From NCBI GenBank assembly GCA_942493345.1, contig OW818695.1, positions 2,976,001 to 3,040,000 of the forward strand: a stretch of 64,000 bases of DNA, given 5' to 3'. Shown here one piece after another: positions 1 through 8,074 of the stretch. The notes under the pieces are model-generated. The model ran no database searches. It was not told where the DNA came from and saw nothing but the letters and a program-made list of their open reading frames with translations. Positions within the stretch are counted from its first letter, which is position 1. Each line of letters starts with the position of its first letter. The translations under genes were made by a program, and so were the position numbers. The DNA is from GWE2-42-39 sp942493345 (lineage in GTDB: Bacteria; Bacteroidota; Bacteroidia; Bacteroidales; Prolixibacteraceae).

Positions 1-187
1 TGAGATTGTAGTTATACAAATTTATAAAAATTAAACAAACCTATTCTACGTTTGTTCGCCACAGAAAAAAATTATGAAAAACAAAAAACGAATAATGATA
101 TTTTTTACAACAAAAATAATATGCCAGAATAAAGATAATTTTCAAAATTTCATCCTTTTCACTCAAGATAAAACAGGAAGCGGGAAT

Positions 188-653
188 TTAATACACAAAG
201 ATTCCTGCTTCTTGTTCCAAAAGTTTTCGTACTTCCTCTGAATCGTTCGTATTAATTTCCACGGAAGTGCCAACAACCGGACCTTTCTATTTTTGTGAGC
301 AACGCAGCGCCTGCGGTAGCCATCACCATTCTTCGATATTGACTCCTGCCGTAAGCATGGCCGGATAAAATAGAAAAGTCCCCAAGGCATACATGCCAAG
401 CCCCGGCATTACGCCTGCTTTGTGAGTGTTTCTTTATAAACAGAGCCGCTGGAATTGCAAAACAGCCATAGACAAACAGATAACATGCCACTTGTATCCA
501 GGCTGTTTTTGAGTCAGGTATGCTCATAATTCTCTTAAATGCCGCCAACATAGTGTCGGTCAAATTATTGGGAAATGTTCATGCAAAAAACAATGTGGTG
601 AGCAGGATAAATGGCAGAACGATTCCTTTCGGGATAATTCGTTGTTTTTCCAT
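188..653 (-). pseudogene. Remnant of a FucP-type MFS sugar permease
   Basis: On the minus strand an ATG at 653 opens a reading frame starting MEKQRIIPKGIVLPF. It meets an in-frame TGA where a Trp is expected (before TFPNNLTDTMLAAFKRIM), then continues through YGCFAIPAALFIKKHS. A frameshift near 430 moves the homology to the frame reading AGVMPGLGMYALGTFLFYP, which ends at a TGA. These pieces match the first helices of the L-fucose:proton symporter (FucP) family in order. The rest of the roughly 400-residue transporter is missing. A short tail (GPVVGTSVEINTND ... GIFVY) that I cannot assign runs to a TAA at 188-190, so an internal deletion or fusion is likely. The gene lay downstream of the DUF6786 and GH172 genes and was probably the importer of that sugar operon. 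Positions 1-187 are AT-rich and show no gene. Confidence 0.75.
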
Positions 654-660
654 AATTTAC

Positions 661-682
661 TAATTACTACCTGTTGTGTGAA
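661..682. repeat. Left target duplication and left inverted repeat of the IS
   Basis: TAATTACT (661-668) is the left copy of the target-site duplication. ACCTGTTGTGTGAA (669-682) is the left terminal inverted repeat. The duplication lies only 8 bp upstream of the start codon of the permease remnant, so the element separates that gene from its upstream operon. Confidence 0.88.
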
Positions 683-1682
683 ACTATAAATTGAATAAAA
701 TAATCGTGCATTAAGCTACTATTTAGTATTTTAAGGTTGCGAAACAAAAAATATTAAAACAAGCCATGCACGATATCAAGACGAATTTCGACAAAATTTT
801 GGAAGTATTAAAATCCATATTGCAGAATAAGGTAGATCATACCGGTAATTTTCCAAAGGTTGGGAAGAAACCTAAGTTTTCAGATATAGAGGTAATAAGC
901 CTTAACCTGACCAGTGAATATTTGTCAATAGACAGCGAGAACCTGCTGTTTAAAAAGTTGAACGGAGAATATATGAAAGAATTTCCGAGGTTAATTGATC
1001 GCACACAATACAATCGTCGTAAAAAATCACTCTTCCATCAGACAGAATTTGTCCGCAAACAATTAAGCCGTACTTTCAGTGAAAATGAAGAGGTGTTTGT
1101 TATTGACTCGATGCCCCTTGAGATTTGTCGAAATGCCAGGGCTTCAAGGCTAAAAATCTGCAAAGAAGATTTCTCTACCTCTCCGGCCAAAGGGTTCTGT
1201 GCCTCACAAAACCAATATTACTTTGGATATAAATTGCACGGTATCTGTACCTTTGACGGAGTATTTACCTCGATTGATCTGACTAAAGCCAATGTTCATG
1301 ATGTCAACTATTTAAAAGATGTGAAAGTTAGCCTTTCCGATTGTACCTTACTGGCAGACAAAGGATATATTGATGCCGGGCAACAATTGGATTTATTCCA
1401 TTCAGCTAACATCAGGCTGGAAACACCAATGAGAGCAAATCAGGGAAACTATAAAAAGCACCCTTACATTTTCCGCAAATCCAGGAAAAGAATTGAAACT
1501 CTATATAGCCAGTTGTGTGATCAGTTTTTAATTAGGCGAAACTATGCTAAAACATTTATCGGATTTAAAACCAGAATCTTATCAAAGATAACTGCTTTGA
1601 CAATCGTTCAATATATCAATCGGTTCATTAACAACAGACCGATCAACTTTTTGAAACATGCTATTTAATTCACACAACAGGT
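669..1682 (+). mobile_element. IS982-family insertion sequence, complete
   Basis: The element is 1014 bp long. It is bounded by perfect 14-bp terminal inverted repeats, ACCTGTTGTGTGAA at 669-682 and its reverse complement at 1669-1682; IS982 ends characteristically begin with ACC. It carries one transposase gene with no frameshift. The 8-bp sequence TAATTACT occurs directly outside both ends (661-668 and 1683-1690), as expected for a target-site duplication. Ends, transposase and duplication are all intact, so the insertion looks fairly recent and possibly still mobile. Confidence 0.9.
766..1668 (+). CDS. IS982-family transposase
   Basis: A 300-residue DDE transposase that cuts and pastes the surrounding insertion sequence. 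The family pattern is complete: an N-terminal DNA-binding part with TQYNRRKKSLF, the first catalytic Asp in VIDSMPLEIC followed by the typical SR.KICKE and GFCASQ blocks, the second Asp in LLADKGYID, and the catalytic Glu in RKRIETLYSQL. The length matches full-size IS982 transposases. The ATG at 766 lies 97 bp inside the left end of the element and the stop lies just before the right inverted repeat. There is no frameshift or internal stop, so the enzyme may be active. Confidence 0.93.
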   Translation: MHDIKTNFDKILEVLKSILQNKVDHTGNFPKVGKKPKFSDIEVISLNLTSEYLSIDSENLLFKKLNGEYMKEFPRLIDRTQYNRRKKSLFHQTEFVRKQLSRTFSENEEVFVIDSMPLEICRNARASRLKICKEDFSTSPAKGFCASQNQYYFGYKLHGICTFDGVFTSIDLTKANVHDVNYLKDVKVSLSDCTLLADKGYIDAGQQLDLFHSANIRLETPMRANQGNYKKHPYIFRKSRKRIETLYSQLCDQFLIRRNYAKTFIGFKTRILSKITALTIVQYINRFINNRPINFLKHAI

Positions 1683-1690
1683 TAATTACT
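1669..1690. repeat. Right inverted repeat and right target duplication of the IS
   Basis: TTCACACAACAGGT (1669-1682) is the exact reverse complement of the left end. TAATTACT (1683-1690) is the second copy of the duplicated target. The DUF6786 gene ends 28 bp further right. Confidence 0.88.
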
Positions 1691-1717
1691 ATTTCTTAAT
1701 TGAAAGAATTTACTCTT

Positions 1718-2983
1718 CTATTTAAACACACCTTTAATCTCATCAACTGACACATCGAAGAGTTTTTCGGCAATTACATTTAATTGCTTTTCATCTCCTG
1801 AAATATGGAAAATACGCTGAACATGTGTAATCTGCTCTCCTGCCTTTAACAGTGCGGCAGGCGATGAACTTTCAATTTCGTAAAATGGCCCCATGATTGA
1901 ACCGTCATCTGTCGGCCCATCGTTGTATGAATTGACCGCATCTCCGCTTAACGGATCATCCTGGGCTCCCCAAATAGAATTCACATATTTCGAAGGAACA
2001 TCGGGTTGAGAATACCAAAGCACAGTGAGCACACGGTTTTCGGCATCGTAACTTCCGCAGTACGGAAGCGCCCGGTGAGGAGGAATACCAATTTTACTCC
2101 GGAATTTACCATCGGTTTTAAAGAACAGGACGCTATCTTTAACAATCAACCGATCGGCAGGAACTTTGCCAAAGTAGTCGTCGGTTACAATTTTCCCGGA
2201 AATTCCTTCCCCGATTTTATACGGAATGCAAACCACTCCCTTTTCCGAAGGATTGAACATGCACAATAACCAAATCGACAGGAACCCATTCTTTTCGGTC
2301 CAGTCATTATTCCCTTTGTTGCTGAGAATATTTTCCGTTTCGAAGGCCACGAAACTCAACGAGTCGCCAAGCGAAATTTGCAATACCTGTTCCGCCTCAT
2401 TCTTCGACAGAATTTTCACGGTCCGTTCAACGCCAAGGTCCATCTTTGTTCCAGACGCATTCGTCAGCGAAAATTCTTTTCTGAAGCGTACCATCTCTTC
2501 AGTCTTATCCGTGACACCGAAAGCTTCCGTATCAATCTCTTTCGGAACCCGCCAATTGGAAAAAACCTGTTCATCCCCTTTTTTAAAATAGGCAGAGAAA
2601 GGGCCGCCTTCGGGTCCGATCCAAAATCGTTCTTCTCCACCAAACGGATTAAACTGATTGTTCCGTTCACCGGAAGCAATCAGCTTGTAGTTGATCCATC
2701 CGTAACTGGCGCCACTACCGCCCGAAGCGCTGGTCATTACCCGCCCCTGAAGACCGGGAGCAATTAAAACACGGGCATCCGTTGCGGTATCTTTTAACTC
2801 AATGGTTTCCACCTTATTTTCAGTAAGAAATGCGACATCGTACCCATAAGTACCTTTTGAACAAGAATTTATATCGTTTTTCATTTTTTTTGAATCTCTT
2901 TTCCCCGAAAAGCAAGCCACCAGGATAACGAATATCCCGATGGCAGCCAGCTGGTATTTTTTATTTGTACAAATCTTTTTCAT
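1718..2983 (-). CDS. DUF6786-type lipoprotein of a sugar operon
   Basis: A 421-residue secreted lipoprotein. The N-terminal hydrophobic segment ends in the lipobox-like ILVAC, so the mature protein probably starts at that Cys. The body contains the signature stretches GSGASYGWINYKL, FNPFGGEERFWIGPEGG and a late DDGSIMGPFYEIESSSPA. I associate these with the Bacteroidota family DUF6786, whose fold is related to aldose-1-epimerase-like beta-sandwiches; this is from memory. No enzymatic activity is established as far as I know. It starts 24 bp after the GH172 gene and belongs to the same minus-strand operon (regulator, GH172, this gene, permease remnant). A role in processing or sensing the product of GH172 is plausible but inferred. 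Confidence 0.75.
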   Translation of the reverse strand: MKKICTNKKYQLAAIGIFVILVACFSGKRDSKKMKNDINSCSKGTYGYDVAFLTENKVETIELKDTATDARVLIAPGLQGRVMTSASGGSGASYGWINYKLIASGERNNQFNPFGGEERFWIGPEGGPFSAYFKKGDEQVFSNWRVPKEIDTEAFGVTDKTEEMVRFRKEFSLTNASGTKMDLGVERTVKILSKNEAEQVLQISLGDSLSFVAFETENILSNKGNNDWTEKNGFLSIWLLCMFNPSEKGVVCIPYKIGEGISGKIVTDDYFGKVPADRLIVKDSVLFFKTDGKFRSKIGIPPHRALPYCGSYDAENRVLTVLWYSQPDVPSKYVNSIWGAQDDPLSGDAVNSYNDGPTDDGSIMGPFYEIESSSPAALLKAGEQITHVQRIFHISGDEKQLNVIAEKLFDVSVDEIKGVFK

Positions 2984-3007
2984 ATATATTAATTCGATCT
3001 GATCAGG

Positions 3008-4171
3008 CTAATTTACTTCCAGTTCATCTTTTGAAGGAAGTTTGGGAAATTTAGCGTGAGGTTCGGCTTGATACCAGAAAGAAGTAGAAGAAATATCTGA
3101 TTTTTGAGGCAGATACCTTCCGTTATGTCTCCATCCCAAATCCTGGATAGTAACTTTCAGGTCTTTTTCGAAACGTACCGGGTCAAGAATATGCCAGCGG
3201 TAAAGGCCAAAACGCTGCTGTGATTTGTAAGTACCATCGGGTCTGATTACCTGATGCAAGCCAGTATAAGGAGTACAAAATTCTTTATACTGTCCTTCTC
3301 TGTCGAAATTGTACGAGCCGCAAAAATAATCTTCAGTGCCTGTTCCGCAAATAGTCGGGAACTGGCCGTCGCCGTCCATGAAGAATTTAATCTCGCCTTC
3401 GCCCCACCAGCCATTGTTATTGACTCCCCAGGCCAGGTAGGTTCCTACGTACTGTCCTTTTCCTTTTAAACCGTCAACAATGGTATAAACCGAAGTTTCA
3501 TTGGTATTGGCTCGGCGGAACTGGGCATGAAAATAAGCTGCATCGTCAGGAACATCGGTTAATGTATAATCAATCTGATAGTACAAGGTCATTAAGTCTT
3601 TATTGTTAATATTTTCTACGGTGATCTTGCATTTTTTTCTGAAAGGCATAGACCAATAACAGTTGAAAGCGCTTCCCGGGTTCACACAAACTGCCATTGA
3701 ATTAAGCGGGGCATATTCGTTCCATCCCATTCCAAAGAAGTCGCCTACAGGACATTCAATAGAAGGTTCCTTTTCATCGTCCCAGTAAATACGGAGAATG
3801 GAATAACGCCAAACGCCGGTAGGCGTCATCCAAATGTGCTGAATGGCTCCCGGACCTTCAATTTCGGCCATTGTAAATGTTTCGCCGGGCTGAATGCGGA
3901 CAAATGGGTTTACTTTCCATCCCTGTCCCAAATCTTGTGCAGCCCAGTATGCATTTGCGGTATTCGTAATATCTTTGTCTTCCGGCTTGGCCATACCGCC
4001 CTTGCCTTTTCCGCCTGTAAAATTTTCAGGACTGATTGAGCGGGTTTTGGCATTCGACAAACGAGAGAGGTTATTCATATTGACATCTAACCCGTTCCAG
4101 GTTTGTCCATTCACTCCAAATGCAATAAGCAACAAAACAAAAATTAATGCTTGATTTTTTAAACGTTTCAT
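3008..4171 (-). CDS. GH172 (DUF2961) glycoside hydrolase, secreted
   Basis: A 387-residue protein with a signal peptide (hydrophobic core FVLLLIAFGV, cleavage probably near residue 22). The family hallmarks are all present: ENFTGGKGKGGMA near residue 50, GPGAIQHIWMT (107-116), PVGDFFGMGWNEY (141-153), GEGEIKFFMDGD (257-268) and GTGTEDYF (276-283). Carboxylates E258/E260 and E280 are the likely catalytic pair by analogy with characterised members. GH172 enzymes studied so far act on furanosides such as alpha-D-fructofuranosides (difructose dianhydride) and D-arabinofuranosides; which of these applies here cannot be told from sequence. The length is that of a single-domain member. It is encoded 19 bp after the LacI-type regulator. 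Confidence 0.9.
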   Translation of the reverse strand: MKRLKNQALIFVLLLIAFGVNGQTWNGLDVNMNNLSRLSNAKTRSISPENFTGGKGKGGMAKPEDKDITNTANAYWAAQDLGQGWKVNPFVRIQPGETFTMAEIEGPGAIQHIWMTPTGVWRYSILRIYWDDEKEPSIECPVGDFFGMGWNEYAPLNSMAVCVNPGSAFNCYWSMPFRKKCKITVENINNKDLMTLYYQIDYTLTDVPDDAAYFHAQFRRANTNETSVYTIVDGLKGKGQYVGTYLAWGVNNNGWWGEGEIKFFMDGDGQFPTICGTGTEDYFCGSYNFDREGQYKEFCTPYTGLHQVIRPDGTYKSQQRFGLYRWHILDPVRFEKDLKVTIQDLGWRHNGRYLPQKSDISSTSFWYQAEPHAKFPKLPSKDELEVN

Positions 4172-4190
4172 AAGTTACAATTTAGATGGT

Positions 4191-5198
4191 TTACGATTTT
4201 CTAATAATTAAATTTATTGGTTTTGTAATTCGTTCATATTTAATCTCTTTCGATTTCATTTGTTCCAGAAGAAGTCTGGCAGCATCGATTGCAATCTCTT
4301 TCAAAGGTTGCTCAATAACGGTAACGGGGGGATACGACAGACGAAAAGCGGGATCATCGTCAAACGAAATTATAGATACATCTTGTGGTATCCGTACATT
4401 TCTGGAATTAAGGTACTCAAATGCAAACAACCCGATAATATTGGTTACAAAAACGATGGCCCGGGGTGGATTGGTTAGCGCTAAAAGCTGATCAATTGCC
4501 AGTTTTACATCGTCTTCAGTTGATGTGTACGACACTTCCTGCACGTAATTATTATGCACCCGAAGATTATTCCGTTTCAGCGCCTTTTTAAAACCATTCA
4601 GCCGCTCCCGAATATTGCTCATCAACGGAGGATAGGTTATCAGCGCAATTTTTTCATATCCTTGTTCACATAAATAGGTAACCGCATTGTATATTCCTGT
4701 TTCATTATCAACCCCCACGTAATTGGTTTTTATCTTTGGGAGATAGCGGTCGACCAAAACAAATGGGACTTCCTGTTTTTTTAGCCACAAAATAATATCG
4801 GAATTCAAATAGTTGGGAGTAATAATCAGCCCATCTACTTTTTTATCCAGTAATATATGTATGAGTTTTTCGGTCTTTTCTTTTTTCTCGTCCGAACTGG
4901 CAACAATTACATGATAATCTTCCTTGGCCGCTTCATCTTCAATATACCGGGCAATCTTTGCAAAGAAGGCGTTGGAAATATCGCCAATGATCAAGCCGAT
5001 CGTATTGGTTGTTCCTTTTCTTAAGCCACGTGCAAAATGATTCGGGGTATAATTCAATTCTTCAGCCAGCTTTTTAACCTTCTGCTCAATCTCGTCACTG
5101 ATCCGGTTCTCCCTGGCTTTATTGTTCAAAACCAGCGAAACCGTTGTTTTCGACACCCCCAGTTGTTTTGCAATTTCTTCTAATCCGATTCTTTTCAT
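4191..5198 (-). CDS. LacI-family transcriptional regulator
   Basis: A 335-residue regulator, the standard LacI length. Residues 1-55 form the helix-turn-helix and hinge helix (GLEEIAKQLGVSKTTVSLVL ... NYTPNHFARGL). Residues 60-335 form the periplasmic-binding-protein-like effector domain (TIGLIIGDISNAFFAKIA, GLIITPN, SFDDDPAF). It is the first gene of the minus-strand cluster with GH172 and DUF6786 and probably controls that cluster by binding a sugar or sugar phosphate. The 497-bp gap upstream holds a palindrome (5339-5379) that could be its operator. The ATG at 5198 gives the usual N-terminus. Confidence 0.93.
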   Translation of the reverse strand: MKRIGLEEIAKQLGVSKTTVSLVLNNKARENRISDEIEQKVKKLAEELNYTPNHFARGLRKGTTNTIGLIIGDISNAFFAKIARYIEDEAAKEDYHVIVASSDEKKEKTEKLIHILLDKKVDGLIITPNYLNSDIILWLKKQEVPFVLVDRYLPKIKTNYVGVDNETGIYNAVTYLCEQGYEKIALITYPPLMSNIRERLNGFKKALKRNNLRVHNNYVQEVSYTSTEDDVKLAIDQLLALTNPPRAIVFVTNIIGLFAFEYLNSRNVRIPQDVSIISFDDDPAFRLSYPPVTVIEQPLKEIAIDAARLLLEQMKSKEIKYERITKPINLIIRKS

Positions 5199-5338
5199 CG
5201 CATGCTAAACTGTTATAGCTTATAAAAACATCCATATAATAAAATCAATACGCTATATTTTTTGAAAACAAATTTATATTAAAAAATGAGGTATGCAATA
5301 CTCGATTAAAATAATTTTTCATAAATGCATTTATGTCA

Positions 5339-5379
5339 GTTGTTTATGGCGCTAAATCTTTTTAGCTTATAATAACAAC
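5339..5379. promoter_or_regulatory. Imperfect 41-bp palindrome, possible operator
   Basis: The core GCTAAATCTTTTTAGC (5351-5366) is a perfect 6-bp inverted repeat around 4 bases. It is flanked by GTTGTT (5339-5344) and AACAAC (5374-5379), again mirror images. It lies 140 bp upstream of the LacI-type gene and 316 bp upstream of the sulfatase. LacI proteins bind such twofold sites, so an operator is a reasonable guess. A chance hairpin in AT-rich DNA cannot be excluded. Confidence 0.35.
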
Positions 5380-5488
5380 CTATCACCCTGTCAAATATCT
5401 TATTTTAGAATAGAAAAATATGCTTGATAAAAGGAATCCACCTGAAATCTTATTTTAATTCATCTATCGAATTTACTTATTCAAACAA

Positions 5489-5659
5489 CTAAAAATCAAC
5501 GAAAAGTTCCATTTTTGACTTGTCACTTCCAATTCTTGATTTTGGAGTTTGGTTTATTGAAATTTGATAAGGTTGATCCGGTGTAGCGCTATGTTTTAGC
5601 AGTAAAAACAGATCGTTTTTTAAATCGATTTTTCCCGGTATATTTATGGCATAAAATTC
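5489..5659 (-). pseudogene. Possible C-terminal gene remnant
   Basis: The minus strand is open for 56 codons ending in TAG at 5489-5491. There is no usable start codon near its beginning, and a TGA precedes it at 5660-5662. The translation (from EFYAINIPGKIDLKNDL, through PYQISINQTPKSRIGSDK, to MELFVDF) has a normal amino-acid balance and alternating beta-like hydrophobicity, unlike most frames of this AT-rich gap. I do not recognise a family. It may be the decayed end of a gene lost during rearrangement at this locus, or a chance open frame. Confidence 0.3.
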
Positions 5660-5694
5660 TCATATCCGACAACGCTTTATAAAAAATATCTGAC

Positions 5695-7392
5695 ATGAAT
5701 CTTACCAACCATCATTTTAAGTTTCGCCAACCATATTTATGGGCTACAATGTTTGTTGCTGGTTTGTCGCCGTTATTGTCGTTTGCCGCATCCAACGAAA
5801 AACCGAATATTATCATCATCCTTGCCGACGATATGGGATGGTCGAACATCGGGTGCTTTGGAGGTGTGATAGAAACCCCCAATCTTGACCATTTGGCCGC
5901 AACCGGTGTGCGCTTCAATCAGTTTTATAGCGCTGCCCGGTGCTGTCCTTCCCGCGCCACCCTGTTGACAGGTTTGTCTCCACACGAGTCAGGTATTGGG
6001 CACATGACATTTAAGCGTACAGGCAACAAACCATCGGTTATTGCCGAGCGTTTGGAGCTACCGTATGCTTATCGTGGCTGGCTGGGAGAGTCCGTACCAA
6101 CGTTGCCGGAAATGCTCAAGGCTGCAGGCTACAGTACGTATATGTCGGGAAAGTGGCATCTTGGCAACAGCAATCCCGACAGTTGGCCGAAACAGCGCGG
6201 ATTTGATCGTTTCTACGGTTTTCTTGAAGGTACCTCGGATTATTTCAACCCCGACGATCTTCACCGGGATAACCAACTTATAAAACCGGAAGGTGAACGT
6301 TACTATACCACTGATGCTTTTACAAACGAAGCGGTTCAGTATTTGAAAGAACACGAAGCGACGAAAGACAAGGACCCATTTTTTCTCTATCTGGCTTATA
6401 ATGCGCCCCATTTTCCGATGCAGGCCATGCCGGAGGACTTTCAGAAATATCGAGGACGTTTTAATGAGGGATGGGATGTGTTGCGTGAAAAAATCATTTC
6501 CCGACAAAAGGAAATGGGATTGATTCCTGAAAACACAGTACTTTCCCCCCGACCGGAAGCAAGTAGTAGGCTTGGAAGTAAAGGAGGTCCCGTTCCTGCT
6601 TGGGATTCCTTGAGTCCCGAGCGGAAGGACTCGTTGGATGCGATTATGGCTACTTTTGCCGGCATGGTTGACCGATTGGACCAGAACGTTGGCAAACTGA
6701 TTGCATATCTCAAAAAGACTGGTGAGCTGGACAATACGCTTATCTTTTTCTTTTCTGATAATGGTGCGGAAGCCGAAAGCCCTGTATTTGGCGATTTTAA
6801 AATGAAAGACTTGGGACAGTATGGCAAGGGTGGACAGAATTACGGTCGTGCTTGGGCAACTTTCTCAAATACGCCATTCCGTGAATACAAACACTTTGTT
6901 CATCAAGGGGGAATACAAACGCCACTGATCGTTCACTGGCCTGCCGGTATGAAGGCCAGTCTCAAAAATAAAATCATAAGCCAATATGGCTTTTTGCCCG
7001 ATGTTGTTGAAACTTGTCTCGATGTTGCTTCGGCTATTCGTCCTTCAACAAAGAATGGTCAACCGGTTCCGGTAAGCGATGGGCGTAGTTTGAAAGGGGT
7101 ACTGCAAGGGAAAAATGAGCCAGTTCACACGCAGCCTATTTGTTGCGAACACGAAGGCAACTGCATGGTTCGCGATGGTGAATGGAAACTGGTACGTTTT
7201 TCCTCCGGGGCGTGGGAGCTGTATAACGTGGAAACAGATCGCAGCGAAGCAAATAACATGGCTGAGAAACATCCTGAGATTGTGCAACGACTGAGCAACG
7301 CTTTTGACCAGTGGGCAACACGGGTTGGAGCGCTACCATGGACAGAAGCAAAAAAATATTCAGTTTATCCTCCGGGGAAATTTAATTTTTGA
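5695..7392 (+). CDS. Secreted arylsulfatase-type sulfatase (S1 family)
   Basis: A 565-residue type I sulfatase that hydrolyses sulfate esters, probably on sulfated glycans. An N-terminal signal peptide ends near LSFAAS (residue 32). Metal ligands D45 and D46 sit in ILADDMG. The sulfatase signature is C83-C84-P-S-R at 83-87, so C83 would be converted to formylglycine by a maturase that is not in this window. SGKWHLG (about residue 151) and FFSDNGAEAE carry further conserved active-site residues, and the C-terminus (VRDGEWKLVRF, WELYNVETD) is the usual small subdomain. It stands alone on the plus strand facing thpR. Its nearness to the GH172 cluster suggests a shared glycan target, but this is inference. 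Confidence 0.93.
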   Translation: MNLTNHHFKFRQPYLWATMFVAGLSPLLSFAASNEKPNIIIILADDMGWSNIGCFGGVIETPNLDHLAATGVRFNQFYSAARCCPSRATLLTGLSPHESGIGHMTFKRTGNKPSVIAERLELPYAYRGWLGESVPTLPEMLKAAGYSTYMSGKWHLGNSNPDSWPKQRGFDRFYGFLEGTSDYFNPDDLHRDNQLIKPEGERYYTTDAFTNEAVQYLKEHEATKDKDPFFLYLAYNAPHFPMQAMPEDFQKYRGRFNEGWDVLREKIISRQKEMGLIPENTVLSPRPEASSRLGSKGGPVPAWDSLSPERKDSLDAIMATFAGMVDRLDQNVGKLIAYLKKTGELDNTLIFFFSDNGAEAESPVFGDFKMKDLGQYGKGGQNYGRAWATFSNTPFREYKHFVHQGGIQTPLIVHWPAGMKASLKNKIISQYGFLPDVVETCLDVASAIRPSTKNGQPVPVSDGRSLKGVLQGKNEPVHTQPICCEHEGNCMVRDGEWKLVRFSSGAWELYNVETDRSEANNMAEKHPEIVQRLSNAFDQWATRVGALPWTEAKKYSVYPPGKFNF

Positions 7393-7404
7393 ACGAAAGT
7401 GAAT

Positions 7405-7467
7405 GTTATTCCGGACTTGTTTCAGCATCGATCAAAAGATGAAACCCTGAAACAAGTTCAGGATAAC
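7405..7467. repeat. REP-like hairpin between convergent genes
   Basis: Two 21-nt arms (7405-7425 and 7447-7467) are inverted copies with three mismatches. The right arm contains CTGAAACAAGTTCAGGATAA. Inside the loop CATC and GATG pair again. This arm sequence resembles an interspersed palindrome that I remember from many Bacteroidota genomes. It sits 12 bp after the sulfatase stop and just past the thpR stop, so it could also end transcription from both sides, although it lacks a clear T run. Confidence 0.6.
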
Positions 7468-7474
7468 CAATATG

Positions 7475-8035
7475 CTAATCCAGTTTAAATCGTTCCAAGA
7501 CCAGGTATTCCGGACCAGATGGTTTCAGGATGCTTTCGAAAAGAATCAGTTCCCGAACGGATATTGTTTGCAAGGCTTTTTGCGGAAACTGTTTCATCAG
7601 TTCGTAGAAATGCCGGGGATCGTGTACCTTTTTTATTCGTCCCAACGTGAGATGCGATTTAAATACACGATCTTCCTTCGGAATACCCAAACCGGCAAAA
7701 CAATTTTCCAATTGGTTCTGAAGAGCAATCAACGCATCGGTTTTTGCAGTTTGTAAAAGCACCACACGAAGCTGCTCCCGGTCGCGAAAATACCCGGGGT
7801 TGCAAAGATCGAACGAAAAGCTTTTGTTCTTCAAACAACAATCGTTCACGGCTGACAAAATCTGTTCAATTTTGCTTTCGGACATTTCACCAAAAAACTT
7901 CAACGTGATATGAAACTGATCTTCATCGACCCATTTTATCCACTCCTCTTCCAGTTCATCGTGCAGCAGGTAAATCAAATTCAGCAATTCCGGTTCAGGA
8001 TGAATTTTTATGGCTAGAAATATCCGTTTGCTCAT
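7475..8035 (-). CDS. thpR: RNA 2',3'-cyclic phosphodiesterase
   Basis: A 186-residue member of the 2H phosphoesterase superfamily (ThpR/LigT), which opens 2',3'-cyclic phosphates at RNA ends to 2'-phosphates in the cytoplasm. Both catalytic HxT motifs are visible: H42-I-T44 in FHITLKFFGE and H128-L-T130 in SHLTLGRI. The start MSKRIFLAIKI is typical and the length is normal. The gene stands 39 bp downstream of the DUF4294 gene on the same strand and may be cotranscribed with it. Confidence 0.92.
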   Translation of the reverse strand: MSKRIFLAIKIHPEPELLNLIYLLHDELEEEWIKWVDEDQFHITLKFFGEMSESKIEQILSAVNDCCLKNKSFSFDLCNPGYFRDREQLRVVLLQTAKTDALIALQNQLENCFAGLGIPKEDRVFKSHLTLGRIKKVHDPRHFYELMKQFPQKALQTISVRELILFESILKPSGPEYLVLERFKLD

Positions 8036-8074
8036 TCGTCAAATTTAGAATCAATGTGTTTCAATCGTCAATCA

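Larger units (their letters stand above)
5199..5694. other. Intergenic region between regulator and sulfatase
   Basis: No complete gene is visible in these 496 bp. The region must hold the divergent promoters of the LacI-type gene (minus) and of the sulfatase (plus). I could not place a convincing TAnnTTTG box for either. It contains the palindrome at 5339-5379 and a 56-codon open stretch without a start codon at 5489-5659 on the minus strand, which may be the tail of a lost gene. Confidence 0.6.
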
